Shown here: positions 54,434-64,000 of the stretch, piece after piece
How positions within the stretch are numbered: the stretch's first letter is position 1
How the letters are laid out: every line of letters begins with the position of its first letter
From: Endozoicomonas sp. OPT23
GTDB taxonomy: Bacteria; Pseudomonadota; Gammaproteobacteria; Pseudomonadales; Endozoicomonadaceae
DNA: 64,000 nucleotides
Reading direction: 5' to 3'
Assembly: GCF_009653635.1 (NCBI RefSeq)
Contig: NZ_PPFD01000007.1
Location: 62,974 to 126,973, forward strand
Translations under genes and position numbers: made by a program
The notes under the pieces: generated by a model
Databases searched by the model: none
Told to the model about the DNA's origin: nothing
What the model saw: the letters and a program-made list of their open reading frames with translations, nothing else

Positions 54434-55975
54434 TCAGAAGCTGGGCAAAAGCTGAGAGTCAATAAGGTTATTGAACTCTCCGCTGGTTACAAGCTCGGTA
54501 GCCCGTTCAATGTCCGGTGCAAAATAGCGATCCTGATCATAGAATGGCACTCTGACTCGAACGGCTTTCAATACTTGCTGCAAGCTGGCCGACGTTTTAT
54601 AAGGCTTTCGCAAATCAACACCCTGAGCAGCCGCCAATAACTCAATACCGACAATAGCGGCAGTGTTAGCGTTCATTTCCCGCAGTCTGCGAGCACCATA
54701 GGTGGCCATGGAAACATGATCTTCCTGATTAGCCGACGTTGGCAGACTGTCTGCCACCGAAGGGTGTGTCATGCAACGGTTTTCACTGGCCAAAGCTGCG
54801 GCGGTATTATGAGCAATCATAAAGCCCGAGTTAATGCCGCTGTTTTCTACCAGAAAGGGTGGTAGACCACTGAGGTGTTGGTCCACCAGCAGAGCCACCC
54901 GTCGTTCACTGATAGCGCCGATTTCGGCAGTGGCCAAGGCTATCGCTTCTGCCGCCATACCAACAGGCTCGGCATGGAAGTTACCGCCGGAGATAATCTC
55001 GTCCTGATCAGCAAAGACCAGCGGATTATCCGACACGGCATTGGCTTCGATTTCCAGAATTCTGGCCGCATGTCTTAATTGTTCGAGACAGGCACCCATG
55101 ACCTGAGGCTGACAACGCAAGGAGTAAGGGTCTTGCACTTTGTCGCAGTTTACATGGGCCTGTTCAATACCACTGTGATCGAGAAGACCTCTGTAAACCG
55201 CTGCCACATCTATCTGCCCAGGTAGACCTCGAGCCTGATGAATACGGGCATCGAACGGGCTTCGACTGCCCATTGCCGCTTCAACTGACAGCGAACCGGT
55301 AACGACAGTTGCTGCAAAAAGGTCTTCAGAGCCAAACAGTCCCTGAAGGGCAAATGCAGTAGACGCCTGAGTACCATTCAGCAGTGCCAGGCCTTCTTTA
55401 GGACAAAGACTAATGGGTTTCAACCCTGCCCTGGCCAATGCTTCCGTAGCTGGCAGTACTTCACCATTGATCCTGGCCAGCCCTTCACCCAGCAACACAC
55501 AACTCATATGCGCCAATGGCGAGAGATCACCACTGGCGCCCACTGAACCTTTTTCGGGCACACAGGGGTAGACCTGATGGTTAACCAGACTGATCAGTGC
55601 TTCAATCAGTTCCAGTCGAACACCGGAAAGACCACGAGCCAGGCTATTTATTTTCAGTACCATCATCAATCGTACAGCACTGTCGTCCATGAATTGACCG
55701 ACACCGGTTGAATGGGAAAGCACAATACTGCGCTGCAGGGTTTCCAGATCCTTATCAGCAATTCGTGTACTGGCTAACAGACCGAACCCTGTATTAATGC
55801 CATAGACAACACGGTTCTCACGAATCACCTTGTTAACACATTCAACACTGGCCTTTATGGCCGGAAAGCAGTCTTCATTCAAACTGAGTTTGACCGGTTG
55901 ACGAGCGATCAGTCTCAATTCCTGCAGAGTCAGACGACCAGGATTGATGAGCAGATTTTTCATGGTTTTCCCCAT
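54434..55975 (-). CDS. hutH: Histidine ammonia-lyase
   Basis: A 513-residue enzyme converting L-histidine to urocanate and ammonia. The motif [14 protein letters not shown] (about residue 145) contains the Ala-Ser-Gly triplet that forms the MIO cofactor. Length and C-terminal block are normal for HutH. It starts 3 bases after the hutU stop, with GGGGAG upstream, so it is translationally linked to hutU. First step of the pathway. Confidence 0.97.
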   Translation of the reverse strand: MGKTMKNLLINPGRLTLQELRLIARQPVKLSLNEDCFPAIKASVECVNKVIRENRVVYGINTGFGLLASTRIADKDLETLQRSIVLSHSTGVGQFMDDSAVRLMMVLKINSLARGLSGVRLELIEALISLVNHQVYPCVPEKGSVGASGDLSPLAHMSCVLLGEGLARINGEVLPATEALARAGLKPISLCPKEGLALLNGTQASTAFALQGLFGSEDLFAATVVTGSLSVEAAMGSRSPFDARIHQARGLPGQIDVAAVYRGLLDHSGIEQAHVNCDKVQDPYSLRCQPQVMGACLEQLRHAARILEIEANAVSDNPLVFADQDEIISGGNFHAEPVGMAAEAIALATAEIGAISERRVALLVDQHLSGLPPFLVENSGINSGFMIAHNTAAALASENRCMTHPSVADSLPTSANQEDHVSMATYGARRLREMNANTAAIVGIELLAAAQGVDLRKPYKTSASLQQVLKAVRVRVPFYDQDRYFAPDIERATELVTSGEFNNLIDSQLLPSF

Positions 55976-55978
55976 AGC

Positions 55979-57658
55979 TCAGCTCCCCTTAACCATTGGC
56001 AGATCGAGACCACTGTCACTGGCGCACTCCCGGGCAATGTCATAACCCGCATCAGCGTGTCGCATAACCCCGGTAGCCGGGTCATTCCAGAGTACCCGTC
56101 CGAGTTTTTCCTGAGCATCGTCACTGCCATCGGCAACAATCACGACACCTGCGTGCTGACTGTAGCCAATGCCGACACCACCGCCATGATGCAGACTGAC
56201 CCAGGTAGCGCCGGAAGCCGTATTCAGCATGGCATTAAGTAATGGCCAGTCGGATACCGCATCACTGCCGTCCATCATGCCTTCGGTTTCACGGTTGGGA
56301 CTGGCGACAGAGCCGGAATCAAGATGGTCACGACCGATCACCACCGGCGCTTTCAGTTCACCACTGGCAACCATTTCATTAAAGGCCTGAGCGAGACGAG
56401 CGCGGTCTTTCAAACCCACCCAGCAGATACGAGCGGGCAAACCCTGAAACTCGATGCGCTCTCTGGCCATATTCAACCAGTTATGAAGATGTGGATCATC
56501 AGGAATCAGTTCCTTAACCTTCTGATCGGTTTTGTAGATATCTTCAGGATCACCGGACAGTGCCGCCCAGCGGAATGGCCCGATGCCCTGGCAGAACAGG
56601 GGGCGAATATAGGCAGGTACAAAGCCCGGAAAATCGAAGGCATTTTCAACCCCCTCATCCTGAGCCATCTGGCGAATATTGTTGCCATAGTCGACCGTAG
56701 CCGCACCGTTTTTCTGCAGATCAAGCATCGCCTGTACCTGCACAGCCATACTCTGTTTTGCCGCCTTGGCGACACCCGCTTCATCCGTCTTGCGTCGTTC
56801 AGCGGCCTGCTCCATGGACCAGCCCAAAGGCAGGTAACCATTTAACGGATCATGGGCAGAGGTCTGATCGGTCACTACATCAGGCGTGATATTACGTTTC
56901 ACCAGTTCAGGGAAAACATCAGCAGCATTGGCCAGCAGACCGACAGAGACAGGCTTACCCTCTTTCTCTGCCTGCTCAATCATCGCCAGTGCCTGGTCGA
57001 GCGTTGTCGCTTTTTTATCGACATAACGGGTTTTCAAACGGAAGTCGATTCGACTCTCATCCACTTCACAAGCGATCATCGAAAAACCGGCCATGGTCGC
57101 TGCCAGTGGTTGCGCGCCGCCCATACCACCCAGGCCACCAGTAAGAATCCACTTCCCGGCAGCATCGCCATTGAAATGCTGTCTGGCCATGGCGACAAAG
57201 GTTTCATAAGTCCCTTGGACAATCCCCTGTGAACCGATATAGATCCATGACCCGGCTGTCATCTGGCCGTACATCATCAGGCCTTTCTTATCCAGCTCAT
57301 GGAAATGATCCCAGTGCCCCCAGTGGGGAACAATATTGGAGTTAGCGATCAGTACACGGGGTGCGGCAGTATGGGTTCTGAATACCCCTACAGGCTTGCC
57401 CGACTGAACCAGCAGGGTTTCATCTTCTTTCAATCGTTTCAAGGTACTGACAATCTGGTCATAACAGTCCCAGTCTCTGGCTGCACGGCCAATACCACCG
57501 TAAACCACCAGACCAGCCGGATGCTCGGCTACTTCCGGGTCAAGGTTGTTCATTAACATGCGCAACGGTGCTTCCACCTGCCAGTTGCAGGTGTTCAGCT
57601 CGGTACCTCTTGGCGCACGGATAATGCGTTCAGGGTCAAACCGGTTGTCTGTCGTCAT
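55979..57658 (-). CDS. hutU: Urocanate hydratase
   Basis: A 559-residue NAD-dependent hydratase converting urocanate to imidazolonepropionate. N-terminus [19 protein letters not shown]-binding [11 protein letters not shown] near residue 172; C-terminal block [20 protein letters not shown] typical of HutU. AGAGG precedes the ATG. It lies between hutC and hutH on one strand. Full length. Confidence 0.97.
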   Translation of the reverse strand: MTTDNRFDPERIIRAPRGTELNTCNWQVEAPLRMLMNNLDPEVAEHPAGLVVYGGIGRAARDWDCYDQIVSTLKRLKEDETLLVQSGKPVGVFRTHTAAPRVLIANSNIVPHWGHWDHFHELDKKGLMMYGQMTAGSWIYIGSQGIVQGTYETFVAMARQHFNGDAAGKWILTGGLGGMGGAQPLAATMAGFSMIACEVDESRIDFRLKTRYVDKKATTLDQALAMIEQAEKEGKPVSVGLLANAADVFPELVKRNITPDVVTDQTSAHDPLNGYLPLGWSMEQAAERRKTDEAGVAKAAKQSMAVQVQAMLDLQKNGAATVDYGNNIRQMAQDEGVENAFDFPGFVPAYIRPLFCQGIGPFRWAALSGDPEDIYKTDQKVKELIPDDPHLHNWLNMARERIEFQGLPARICWVGLKDRARLAQAFNEMVASGELKAPVVIGRDHLDSGSVASPNRETEGMMDGSDAVSDWPLLNAMLNTASGATWVSLHHGGGVGIGYSQHAGVVIVADGSDDAQEKLGRVLWNDPATGVMRHADAGYDIARECASDSGLDLPMVKGS

Positions 57659-57730
57659 CGTTTACCTCTTCGATTTATTTTTTTACTGAGTATTCGATTC
57701 GTTGTCTGTCAGATGTTAGATGCTTAGATA

Positions 57731-58432
57731 TTAGAAACTCAGATGACCGCCCAGTCGGTAACGGTCACCCGGGTGATAGAGTCTGGCCATGCTAACGACA
57801 CCCTTACGACACCAGCTGCGTCGAGTAATCTTCAGGCAAGGTTGATTCGTTGCTATTGCCAGAGAGCTGGCTATTCGGGTATCAGGCAGAACAGCTTCTA
57901 CCACATGCGTAGCTTCCGTCAGGCTGGCAACACGATTTAAATAAGCATTCGGTGTCGTTTGGGTGAAATTCTGATCAAGATAATCCGGTGCCTGTCTCGG
58001 GTTTACATAACGCTCTTCCCGTTGAACCGGCTGACCATTTTCAAAATGAATGATTTCTGAATAGAACAGTTCCGAGTTCTCGGTCACCTCCAGAGCCAGG
58101 GACTGTTCGGCTCCAGCCAGCCTTATTTCAAGTATGTCAACACGGGCACTGTGCTGATTGCCCCGCTCATGAATCTCATCAGCAATGTTTCTGACTTCCA
58201 GAAAAGAGGACTGTGGTTTAGCTTCGGCAACAAATGTTCCCAGCCCCTGACTGCGTACCAGCACTCCTTCACGAGTCAGTTCTTCCAGTGCTTTTCGTGC
58301 GGTCATGCGGCTGACAGAGAACTCTTCACAGAGTTTATTTTCCGAAGGCACACGACTGCCTGAAGGCCACTGCCCCTGTTCGATATGACTGAAGATATGC
58401 TGTTTGATACGTTTATAAACTGGAACGGTCAT
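57731..58432 (-). CDS. hutC: Histidine utilisation repressor HutC
   Basis: A 233-residue GntR-family regulator. The N-terminal winged helix-turn-helix (SGSRVPSENKLCEEFSVSRMTARKALEEL) is followed by a UTRA ligand-binding domain that in this family binds urocanate. It represses hut genes until histidine breakdown begins. It is divergent from the hutI-hutG fusion, with a palindromic operator candidate in between, and is upstream of hutUH on the same strand. Confidence 0.94.
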   Translation of the reverse strand: MTVPVYKRIKQHIFSHIEQGQWPSGSRVPSENKLCEEFSVSRMTARKALEELTREGVLVRSQGLGTFVAEAKPQSSFLEVRNIADEIHERGNQHSARVDILEIRLAGAEQSLALEVTENSELFYSEIIHFENGQPVQREERYVNPRQAPDYLDQNFTQTTPNAYLNRVASLTEATHVVEAVLPDTRIASSLAIATNQPCLKITRRSWCRKGVVSMARLYHPGDRYRLGGHLSF

Positions 58433-58501
58433 ATTGTTTATAAATCACCTTTTATAGCTAGCCTACTGATCTTCTTGTAGTTATTCTCAAGATGTATATA
58501 G

Positions 58502-58513
58502 TTGTATATACAA
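58502..58513. promoter_or_regulatory. HutC operator candidate
   Basis: TTGTATATACAA is a perfect 12-bp palindrome in the hutC/hutIG intergenic region. Half-site TGTATATA is repeated just upstream (58493-58500). It fits the TGTATATACA-type HutC sites described in proteobacteria. Its central position would allow control of both divergent transcripts. Confidence 0.7.
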
Positions 58514-58572
58514 TTAAAAGAAAGATCAATATCTAACTAAAAAAATCCCAACACCTCGGGGTTGATCTCATC

Positions 58573-60834
58573 ATGACAACATCTACAGCACTTAAAAAAG
58601 AAGCGTCTAAAGAAGACAGCCATGCTCAGCCTCGTTATGAACTGCTGATCAGTAATGTTCATCTGGCCACCATGAACCCGGAGCAGAAACTGGAAGACAA
58701 CCGTTACGGAGTCATTACCGATGGTGCCGTGGTGGTTGATCAGGGAGAGATTATCTGGACAGGAAAGCAAACGGATCTGCCTGAGAGCTTTCAGTTTAAA
58801 AGACGACTGAATGGTCATAACTACTGGCTGACACCGGGCTTGATCGACCCCCATACTCATCTTGTTTATGCCGGTGACCGCTCTCAGGAGTTTGAGCAAC
58901 GACTGGAGGGCGTCAGCTATGAAACCATCGCCAAACAGGGCGGCGGTATTCTTTCAACGGTAAAAGCCACTCACAGTGCCAGTGTTGAAGAACTGGTCTC
59001 GCTCGCTCGCCCCAGACTGGAAGCACTGATCAATGAAGGGGTTACGGCCGTAGAAATTAAATCCGGTTACGGCCTTGATCTGGAATCCGAATTAAAGATT
59101 CTCCGAGCTATTGATCTGCTCGCTGAGCAATACCCTGTTGATATTCAACGTACTTTCCTTGGCGCTCACGCACTGCCGCCTGACTATAAAGACAGGGCTG
59201 ATGACTATATCGACCTGGTCTGTGAGCAGATGCTGCCCGTAGTTGCTAAGGAAAAGCTGGCCGATGCAGTTGATGTATTCTGCGAAAAGATTGCCTTCAA
59301 TCTCGAACAGACAGAGAAAGTATTCCGTAAGGCCAGAGAGCTGGGACTCGCCGTTAAGCTGCATGCAGAACAACTGTCTGATTCAGGCGGCAGTGAACTG
59401 GCAGCATCGTACAGTGCCCTGTCTGTTGATCACCTCGAATACCTGAGTGAACAGGGCATAGCATCCCTGAAAAACAGAGCCACGGTTGCCACCCTTTTGC
59501 CGGGGGCTTTTTACTATCTCAGGGAAACAAAACTGCCTCCTGTTGATGCTCTGAAAAAAGCCGGAGTGCCTATCGCTCTTGCCACAGATTTAAACCCTGG
59601 CACTTCTCCTCTGGCATCTTTACGACTGATGATGAATATGGGCTGTACACTCTTTGGCCTTACGCCTTCAGAGTCTCTGGCAGGTGTGACACGAAACGCT
59701 GCAAAAGCTCTGGGTATGCAACAGCAGCTTGGGATGATCAAAACCGGAATGAAAGCCTCACTGGCGCTCTGGCCGGTCTCTCACCCAAGTGCTCTGACTG
59801 CCAATATGGCGGGTAATAATCCGGTACTGGTCATGGCAAATGGTCAAATAATAAAAAGTGATTTACCCATGGAAGCAGAAACCCTCTGGCAAGGAAGAGT
59901 CGATCAGGAAGAACATCAGGAACTAGCTCTTCGCTGGCATCAACAAGTACAACCCTACACAGAAAATACATCACAAGGTGGCGTTGCGCTGATTGGCTTC
60001 GCATCTGATGAAGGCGTCAGACGCAATAAAGGCAGACCTGGCGCAGCGAAATCTCCCAACCTGATTCGAAAAGCACTCGCCCCTTTACCGTGGAACAGAA
60101 AACAACCGGCCTGGGATGCCGGCAATATCAACTGCGTTGGCCTGGATCTTGAAACCGCTTACAGAGACTATGCCAACAGAATCACGGAGTTACTGGACTC
60201 TGGTTGCCTGCCTGCCGGTCTGGGTGGTGGTCATGAAATTGCCTGGGGCAGCTTTCTGGGACTGGCCAATTCAGCGGCAAAAACGGTGACCGACAATCGC
60301 GATATTAAAATCGGCATTATTAACTTTGATGCTCACTTTGATCTTCGTCAGCCGGAACAGGGTCCCAGCTCTGGCACTCCTTTCTGGCAAATCCACCAGC
60401 ACTGCCAGCAAACAGGCATTCCCTTTCATTATTTCTGTCTCGGTGTCAGTGATTGCAGCAATACCGAAGCTCTGTTCAAAAGGGCCAATGATCTGGGTGT
60501 GATCTATCACACCGACCGGGAGATGACCTATGAACGCATGGAACAGATAAGAGAAGAGCTGGGTTGCTATATCGATCAGATGGATCATATCTACCTGACC
60601 ATCGACCTCGATGTTTTTCCAGCCAGTCAGGCTCCCGGCGTCAGCGCACCGGCTTCACGGGGTGTCGGTATCGAGATCATCGAACCTTTGCTCGAACTGA
60701 TCAGAAACAGTGGCAAGATCAGCCTGGTGGATATTGCCGAGTACAACCCCAACCATGATATTGATCAACGTACGGCAAAACTGGCTGCACGTTTGATGCA
60801 CCTGCTCAGCTCTGAAGCTGCGATAAAGGAGTAG
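58573..60834 (+). CDS. hutIG: Imidazolonepropionase-formimidoylglutamase fusion (HutI-HutG)
   Basis: A 753-residue bifunctional protein. Residues about 25-440 are HutI: TPGLIDPHTHLVYAGDR with metal-binding His, FEQRLEGVSYETIAKQGGGIL, and ALATDLNPGTSP with the catalytic Asp. It opens the imidazolone ring. Residues about 455-750 are HutG of the arginase family: GGGHEIAWG, NFDAHFDLR and TIDLDVFPAS supply the Mn ligands, yielding glutamate plus formamide. A short Gln/Glu-rich linker joins them. The two genes are normally separate. With hutH and hutU this gives the complete four-step pathway. Its ribosome site is weak. Confidence 0.95.
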   Translation: MTTSTALKKEASKEDSHAQPRYELLISNVHLATMNPEQKLEDNRYGVITDGAVVVDQGEIIWTGKQTDLPESFQFKRRLNGHNYWLTPGLIDPHTHLVYAGDRSQEFEQRLEGVSYETIAKQGGGILSTVKATHSASVEELVSLARPRLEALINEGVTAVEIKSGYGLDLESELKILRAIDLLAEQYPVDIQRTFLGAHALPPDYKDRADDYIDLVCEQMLPVVAKEKLADAVDVFCEKIAFNLEQTEKVFRKARELGLAVKLHAEQLSDSGGSELAASYSALSVDHLEYLSEQGIASLKNRATVATLLPGAFYYLRETKLPPVDALKKAGVPIALATDLNPGTSPLASLRLMMNMGCTLFGLTPSESLAGVTRNAAKALGMQQQLGMIKTGMKASLALWPVSHPSALTANMAGNNPVLVMANGQIIKSDLPMEAETLWQGRVDQEEHQELALRWHQQVQPYTENTSQGGVALIGFASDEGVRRNKGRPGAAKSPNLIRKALAPLPWNRKQPAWDAGNINCVGLDLETAYRDYANRITELLDSGCLPAGLGGGHEIAWGSFLGLANSAAKTVTDNRDIKIGIINFDAHFDLRQPEQGPSSGTPFWQIHQHCQQTGIPFHYFCLGVSDCSNTEALFKRANDLGVIYHTDREMTYERMEQIREELGCYIDQMDHIYLTIDLDVFPASQAPGVSAPASRGVGIEIIEPLLELIRNSGKISLVDIAEYNPNHDIDQRTAKLAARLMHLLSSEAAIKE

Positions 60835-60967
60835 ACAACAGCCAGTCAGTATTCATTGCACTGTCGTCTACAACTTGATGTCCGATAGCTTTTGTAGAAC
60901 AGTTAGGAATGGATAAGAAATAGACAGTGGCTGTACTTCTGCATTGATTCAGGGATAGCGATCAGGC

Positions 60968-61495
60968 ATGGATGCCAGGCGACTACTGCTTCTTCACGGC
61001 AAACACCTTGGACTCAGTTTAAAAAAACTGGGTCTTAAGGCTTCGGTTATCAGTCAGACCGATCATGGCATTGTGCTGGGTACCCGGCTGCAACTGCGCC
61101 CCCATATGAGCATGCCCTGTTACTGTACTCTCTCTTCAGGAGTGAGCGATGGCCAGAGCCTGATTATCACCTGTACTGCCGTCATCGATACCACTCTCAG
61201 CGATATTGAAAGCCTTCCTGCACTGGCGGCTTTTATTAACCAGCTTTCAACCGTTATTCCCCAGTTCAGCCTGCTTCTGGATCTCGATAGCCGAAAGCTG
61301 ATTTTGCGCCAGAGCCAGTTATACAGTAAGGACAGCCTCTGTCATTTTCAGGTTTTCTACGACAAGGTTCAGTTGCTCGCCCTGCCCCTGATCAATACGG
61401 TCACCAGAATCTGTAAATCAGCGCCTTCTGTAACAGACGCCAGACTGATGGCTGACTATCTCGCCGAGGACCTGTACACCGAGGTGACGGCATGA
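60968..61495 (+). CDS. Small type III chaperone-like protein
   Basis: A 175-residue acidic/hydrophobic protein with alternating strands and helices and a C-terminal helix (MADYLAEDLYTEV), a size and layout consistent with class I type III secretion chaperones. No sequence motif proves this. It starts 133 bases after the hut fusion gene, without a strong ribosome site. Its ATGA overlap with the next gene shows operon coupling. The assignment rests mainly on context: a CesT-like gene and an effector-like gene follow. Confidence 0.6.
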   Translation: MDARRLLLLHGKHLGLSLKKLGLKASVISQTDHGIVLGTRLQLRPHMSMPCYCTLSSGVSDGQSLIITCTAVIDTTLSDIESLPALAAFINQLSTVIPQFSLLLDLDSRKLILRQSQLYSKDSLCHFQVFYDKVQLLALPLINTVTRICKSAPSVTDARLMADYLAEDLYTEVTA

Positions 61496-61959
61496 GCACA
61501 CCTCAGCTGACAGTGGTCTTTAATCACCTAAAAAAACTGAAACTGAAACCCGTTTATTTATCCGAGCCTGCCAGCCGGATTGCCTTCAGGCTGGCAGGAA
61601 AAATATCCGCAGAAATATTTGTACAGCCGGAAACCCGACAACAGTTGTTGCTTAACATCTCTGTCTCCATGGATATAAAAGATATAGAAAATGCGGAACT
61701 ATTCGATCTTTTCACCCTGGCTCTTGCCCCACACCTGACACCAGTGACACTGACTTCAACCGGAAAGGAACTGTTACTGCAACTGGATACAGTGACCAGT
61801 CTCAAGACCCTTACTGACAGCATTGACGCAGCCATTGTACTGGTACGTCACAGTACAGGGATTGCTTTTCAGGCAGCATTAAAACTGAATGAGGAACCTG
61901 ACTCACTTATTAAGTCTCTGGACTGGGCTATCCAACAGTTAACTCTGGAGTGGGCTTAG
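61492..61959 (+). CDS. Small type III chaperone-like protein, second copy
   Basis: A 155-residue protein similar in size and layout to the previous one (short N-terminal helix, central strands RIAFRLAGKISAEIFVQ, C-terminal helix LDWAIQQLTLEW). It starts in a 4-base overlap with its upstream neighbour and ends 4 bases before the next gene, so three genes form a tight unit. A chaperone role is inferred from context. The overlap of gene pair and effector-like gene is typical for chaperone/effector sets. Confidence 0.6.
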   Translation: MSTPQLTVVFNHLKKLKLKPVYLSEPASRIAFRLAGKISAEIFVQPETRQQLLLNISVSMDIKDIENAELFDLFTLALAPHLTPVTLTSTGKELLLQLDTVTSLKTLTDSIDAAIVLVRHSTGIAFQAALKLNEEPDSLIKSLDWAIQQLTLEWA

Positions 61960-61963
61960 CAAC

Positions 61964-63562
61964 ATGGATATCGCTGGCGCTACTCGACTTAATCGCCGTC
62001 AGGTTTTCTACGACCAGCTGAATCATCCCGGCCTGGCAACCAGTCAACGCCAACAGGCAACACTGCATTACCACACACCGGTAAAACCGGAGGGTAAACA
62101 GGGCCTGTCTCTGGCAGAACCCGCACGTAAAGCCGGAAACTTTCTCAACCATGTTATCTTTGGCAGCAACCAGCTGCACTTCAAGCAAGGCAGTAGCCGA
62201 CTGGAAAAGGCCGGTGTTGTTGCAGGTCAGATTAACTACAGTGCCCAGAAGGCATCGTCACTGGCCTTACTGGGCATGAGAATGGCCTGCATGGGACATG
62301 AGATAAAAACCGGCCACTACTCGATTCCTAACGAAGGTTTCCACCGCTCACTGAAAGCCTTCGTCGGCATCAGCGTCGTAATAGATGCCCTGACCTTCTT
62401 CAAATCGGCTGGCAGTAGCCTGCTGCAAGTCGTGAAGGATGCTCGTTCACACCACAGCAGGGTAACAACACAGCAGTTATTAAGTGGCTATGATCCGGAA
62501 TCACGATCATTTGCTACCAATAACGATGAAAACACTCACAGAGCCAAAAAATTATTATCTGGCACCCGTTCGGACAATGCTCGCAGCGTTGCTCAGGTCA
62601 CCCTGGACAGGCTGACTGAAGTCGCAGGTATTGCTCAACAAGGTGCCGAACTGGTCAACTCGGGTCTGGTGGTTTCTGCCTGCAAGGTGACAGCCCGTAT
62701 GTTACCGGGGCTGGGCATAGCACTGTCCGCTATCAGTACTATCAACGCAGGCATTAAAACCGCTTCCCAGATCAGCGCTTTGAACAATCTGGCGAAAGCA
62801 AAGGCTGCGACTAAAGACCCTTTACTGACGTCTCTGGCCAAACATATCAAACAGGAGCGAAGTATTAATGCTCGAAAAAACCTCGCCAACACCGCTGTTA
62901 ATCTCGCAGGCACCGCTGTCTCCATCGGACTGACCTCCACCGGCATTGGCGCTCCTGCGGCCTATATTGCAACCGGAGCAGTAGGTGCGGGGGTCTGTGT
63001 CGGCTCATCGCTGTTCAGTGCCTGGCACAATCGCAAACTGAACCAGTCCAGAGAACAGGCCGGAAAGCAGATATTATCCAAAGATGCGCTGACTTCCATG
63101 GCCGACAGCAACATAGGTATTGCGGAAAAAGCGTTTCTAAAACGGCTACGGGAATCCAGTGGCAAGGAATTAAAAGAAAGTGTCGAGTTTCTTCGTACCT
63201 TTGGTCTGACCGAAAATACCATCAAAAAACTGCAGCTTGCCCCCGAGCCTGTAGCGATCAAAACACTCAGGGACGTACTTTTTCAGGACAAGGTTAAATT
63301 CAAGGGCTTACAGCTCAGGCAAACAGCGGCAACGCTGTCCCATGTTGTCGGATTGACGACGCTGGCCAAAAAAGTAAAAGCAGGTACGGCGTGGCTGGTT
63401 GAAAAACTGAAGCCTGATCAAAAAACTCAATCTGGCAAGAGCATCTCTCAACCACCTGCCGTGAAAAAAGAGTGGTTTCAGCACAACCAGAATTTGCCGG
63501 AGAGCAGAAGGCGTACACTGGCCTGTGTCAGTCAATATCAGAAACGAATGTTCAGACCGTAA
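61964..63562 (+). CDS. Effector/translocator-like protein with hydrophobic segments
   Basis: A 532-residue protein of unrecognised family. No signal peptide; the N-terminal 90 residues are polar and Gln/His-rich. Hydrophobic stretches lie near residues 95-108, 131-147, 247-262 and a long Gly/Ala-rich one at 319-352 (AVSIGLTSTGIGAPAAYIA and beyond). Lys-rich helices fill the rest. The combination of a signal-less N-terminus, membrane-seeking segments and flanking chaperone-like genes suggests a type III secreted effector or translocator. This is inference, as no apparatus gene is in view. Confidence 0.65.
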   Translation: MDIAGATRLNRRQVFYDQLNHPGLATSQRQQATLHYHTPVKPEGKQGLSLAEPARKAGNFLNHVIFGSNQLHFKQGSSRLEKAGVVAGQINYSAQKASSLALLGMRMACMGHEIKTGHYSIPNEGFHRSLKAFVGISVVIDALTFFKSAGSSLLQVVKDARSHHSRVTTQQLLSGYDPESRSFATNNDENTHRAKKLLSGTRSDNARSVAQVTLDRLTEVAGIAQQGAELVNSGLVVSACKVTARMLPGLGIALSAISTINAGIKTASQISALNNLAKAKAATKDPLLTSLAKHIKQERSINARKNLANTAVNLAGTAVSIGLTSTGIGAPAAYIATGAVGAGVCVGSSLFSAWHNRKLNQSREQAGKQILSKDALTSMADSNIGIAEKAFLKRLRESSGKELKESVEFLRTFGLTENTIKKLQLAPEPVAIKTLRDVLFQDKVKFKGLQLRQTAATLSHVVGLTTLAKKVKAGTAWLVEKLKPDQKTQSGKSISQPPAVKKEWFQHNQNLPESRRRTLACVSQYQKRMFRP

Positions 63563-63635
63563 TTCAGCCATCCTGAACAAGAACCACTGTCTTTGATCGA
63601 TGATAAAACCTCAGACGAAATAAATGGAGACAAAC

Positions 63636-64000
63636 ATGACAGGACTGGAACTACTGAACAGCTGGATGCAGGACAACGGTATAACGGAAGAAGCTCTGGA
63701 CGAAACCGGTAGAACCTGCAGTTTTGTCTATAACAGTAATCTGCCTGTCACTGTGGAAGCGCCTGCTTACTGCGATGACCTGTTTATTATTATTGAACTT
63801 TGTGAAATAGGCAGGGGCGAAATTCGTCGAAAACGACTGGAAACAGCCATGAAACTGAACGCCTATGGACTGGAAACCCGTGGTGGCATTCTCGGCTGGG
63901 ACTCTATTGCCGAGCGAATCATTCTCTCTTACCGGCTGACAGCGGAGTCTTCAACACCGGACTTGTTGAGCAATATTGTCAGTAATCTGCTGGATGTTTC
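63636..64000 (+). CDS. CesT-like type III secretion chaperone, partial (runs off right edge)
   Basis: 121 codons are visible and the frame is open at the window end. The start ATG follows GGAG at good spacing. MTGLELLNSWMQDNGI, then the strand pair VTVEAPAYCDDLFIIIELCEI, then KRLETAMKLNAYGLETRGGILGWD and IILSYRL match the Tir-chaperone (CesT) fold: an N-terminal helix, a beta sheet, a long helix with the LxxNxYGLxxxG-like block. It is probably a dimeric cytoplasmic chaperone for a type III effector, likely the upstream 532-residue protein. Confidence 0.75.
   Translation, partial: MTGLELLNSWMQDNGITEEALDETGRTCSFVYNSNLPVTVEAPAYCDDLFIIIELCEIGRGEIRRKRLETAMKLNAYGLETRGGILGWDSIAERIILSYRLTAESSTPDLLSNIVSNLLDV

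Overview
The window reads as chromosomal DNA of a host-associated marine gammaproteobacterium. An Endozoicomonas-like organism (Oceanospirillales) is my best guess. This is inferred from the mix of a Vibrio/Oceanospirillales-style nap operon, FabV plus a FabY-like condensing enzyme, a hut locus with a HutI-HutG fusion, giant Ser-Gly-rich secreted proteins and type III secretion chaperone-like genes. No rRNA, tRNA, CRISPR array or phage genes were seen.

Positions 1-27071 (minus strand) are dominated by one uninterrupted 25.8-kb gene encoding an 8594-residue protein. I read it as a giant modular toxin. Its N-terminus follows the order of the large clostridial toxins TcdA/TcdB: a glycosyltransferase-like domain, then a C80 autoprotease-like domain. 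The metal-binding DXD and the protease His/Cys appear replaced, so both look catalytically dead. Next comes a CyaA/edema factor/ExoY-type nucleotidyl cyclase domain with every expected catalytic residue present (K1258, K1265, D1409, D1411, H1510, N1516). A tandemly duplicated module of well over 1000 residues follows, then a hydrophobic TcdA/TcdB pore-forming-like block, long RTX-like Gly/Asp repeat regions, Ser-Gly linkers, two LamG-like domains and a tetra-Arg site. Its stop codon overlaps the start of a second secreted protein that runs off the left edge.

Positions 27348-35117 hold a MoxR AAA+ ATPase/CoxE-like VWA pair, a sirtuin (CobB) with an NCS1 permease, a small secreted protein, a DUF4139 protein and a secreted metallophosphoesterase. 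Positions 35201-46982 hold a glycine-zipper protein, a FabY-like ketoacyl synthase, a GlxA-type AraC regulator, fabV with a 162-bp MITE-like inverted-repeat element just upstream, a GT39-family glycosyltransferase, an XapX-type small membrane protein, a NupC-type nucleoside transporter and a UvrD-family helicase.

Positions 47142-51804 are a periplasmic nitrate reductase operon, napFDABC, followed by a 43-residue membrane protein of the kind found beside nap in vibrios. After an unknown secreted protein and an isoprenylcysteine methyltransferase-like protein comes the histidine utilisation locus (54434-60834): hutC-hutU-hutH on the minus strand and a hutI-hutG fusion on the plus strand, with a palindromic HutC operator candidate between them.

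The right end (60968-64000) is a tightly packed cassette of two small chaperone-like proteins, a 532-residue protein with hydrophobic segments, and a partial CesT-like chaperone. This looks like a type III secretion effector/chaperone cassette, although no secretion apparatus gene lies in the window.
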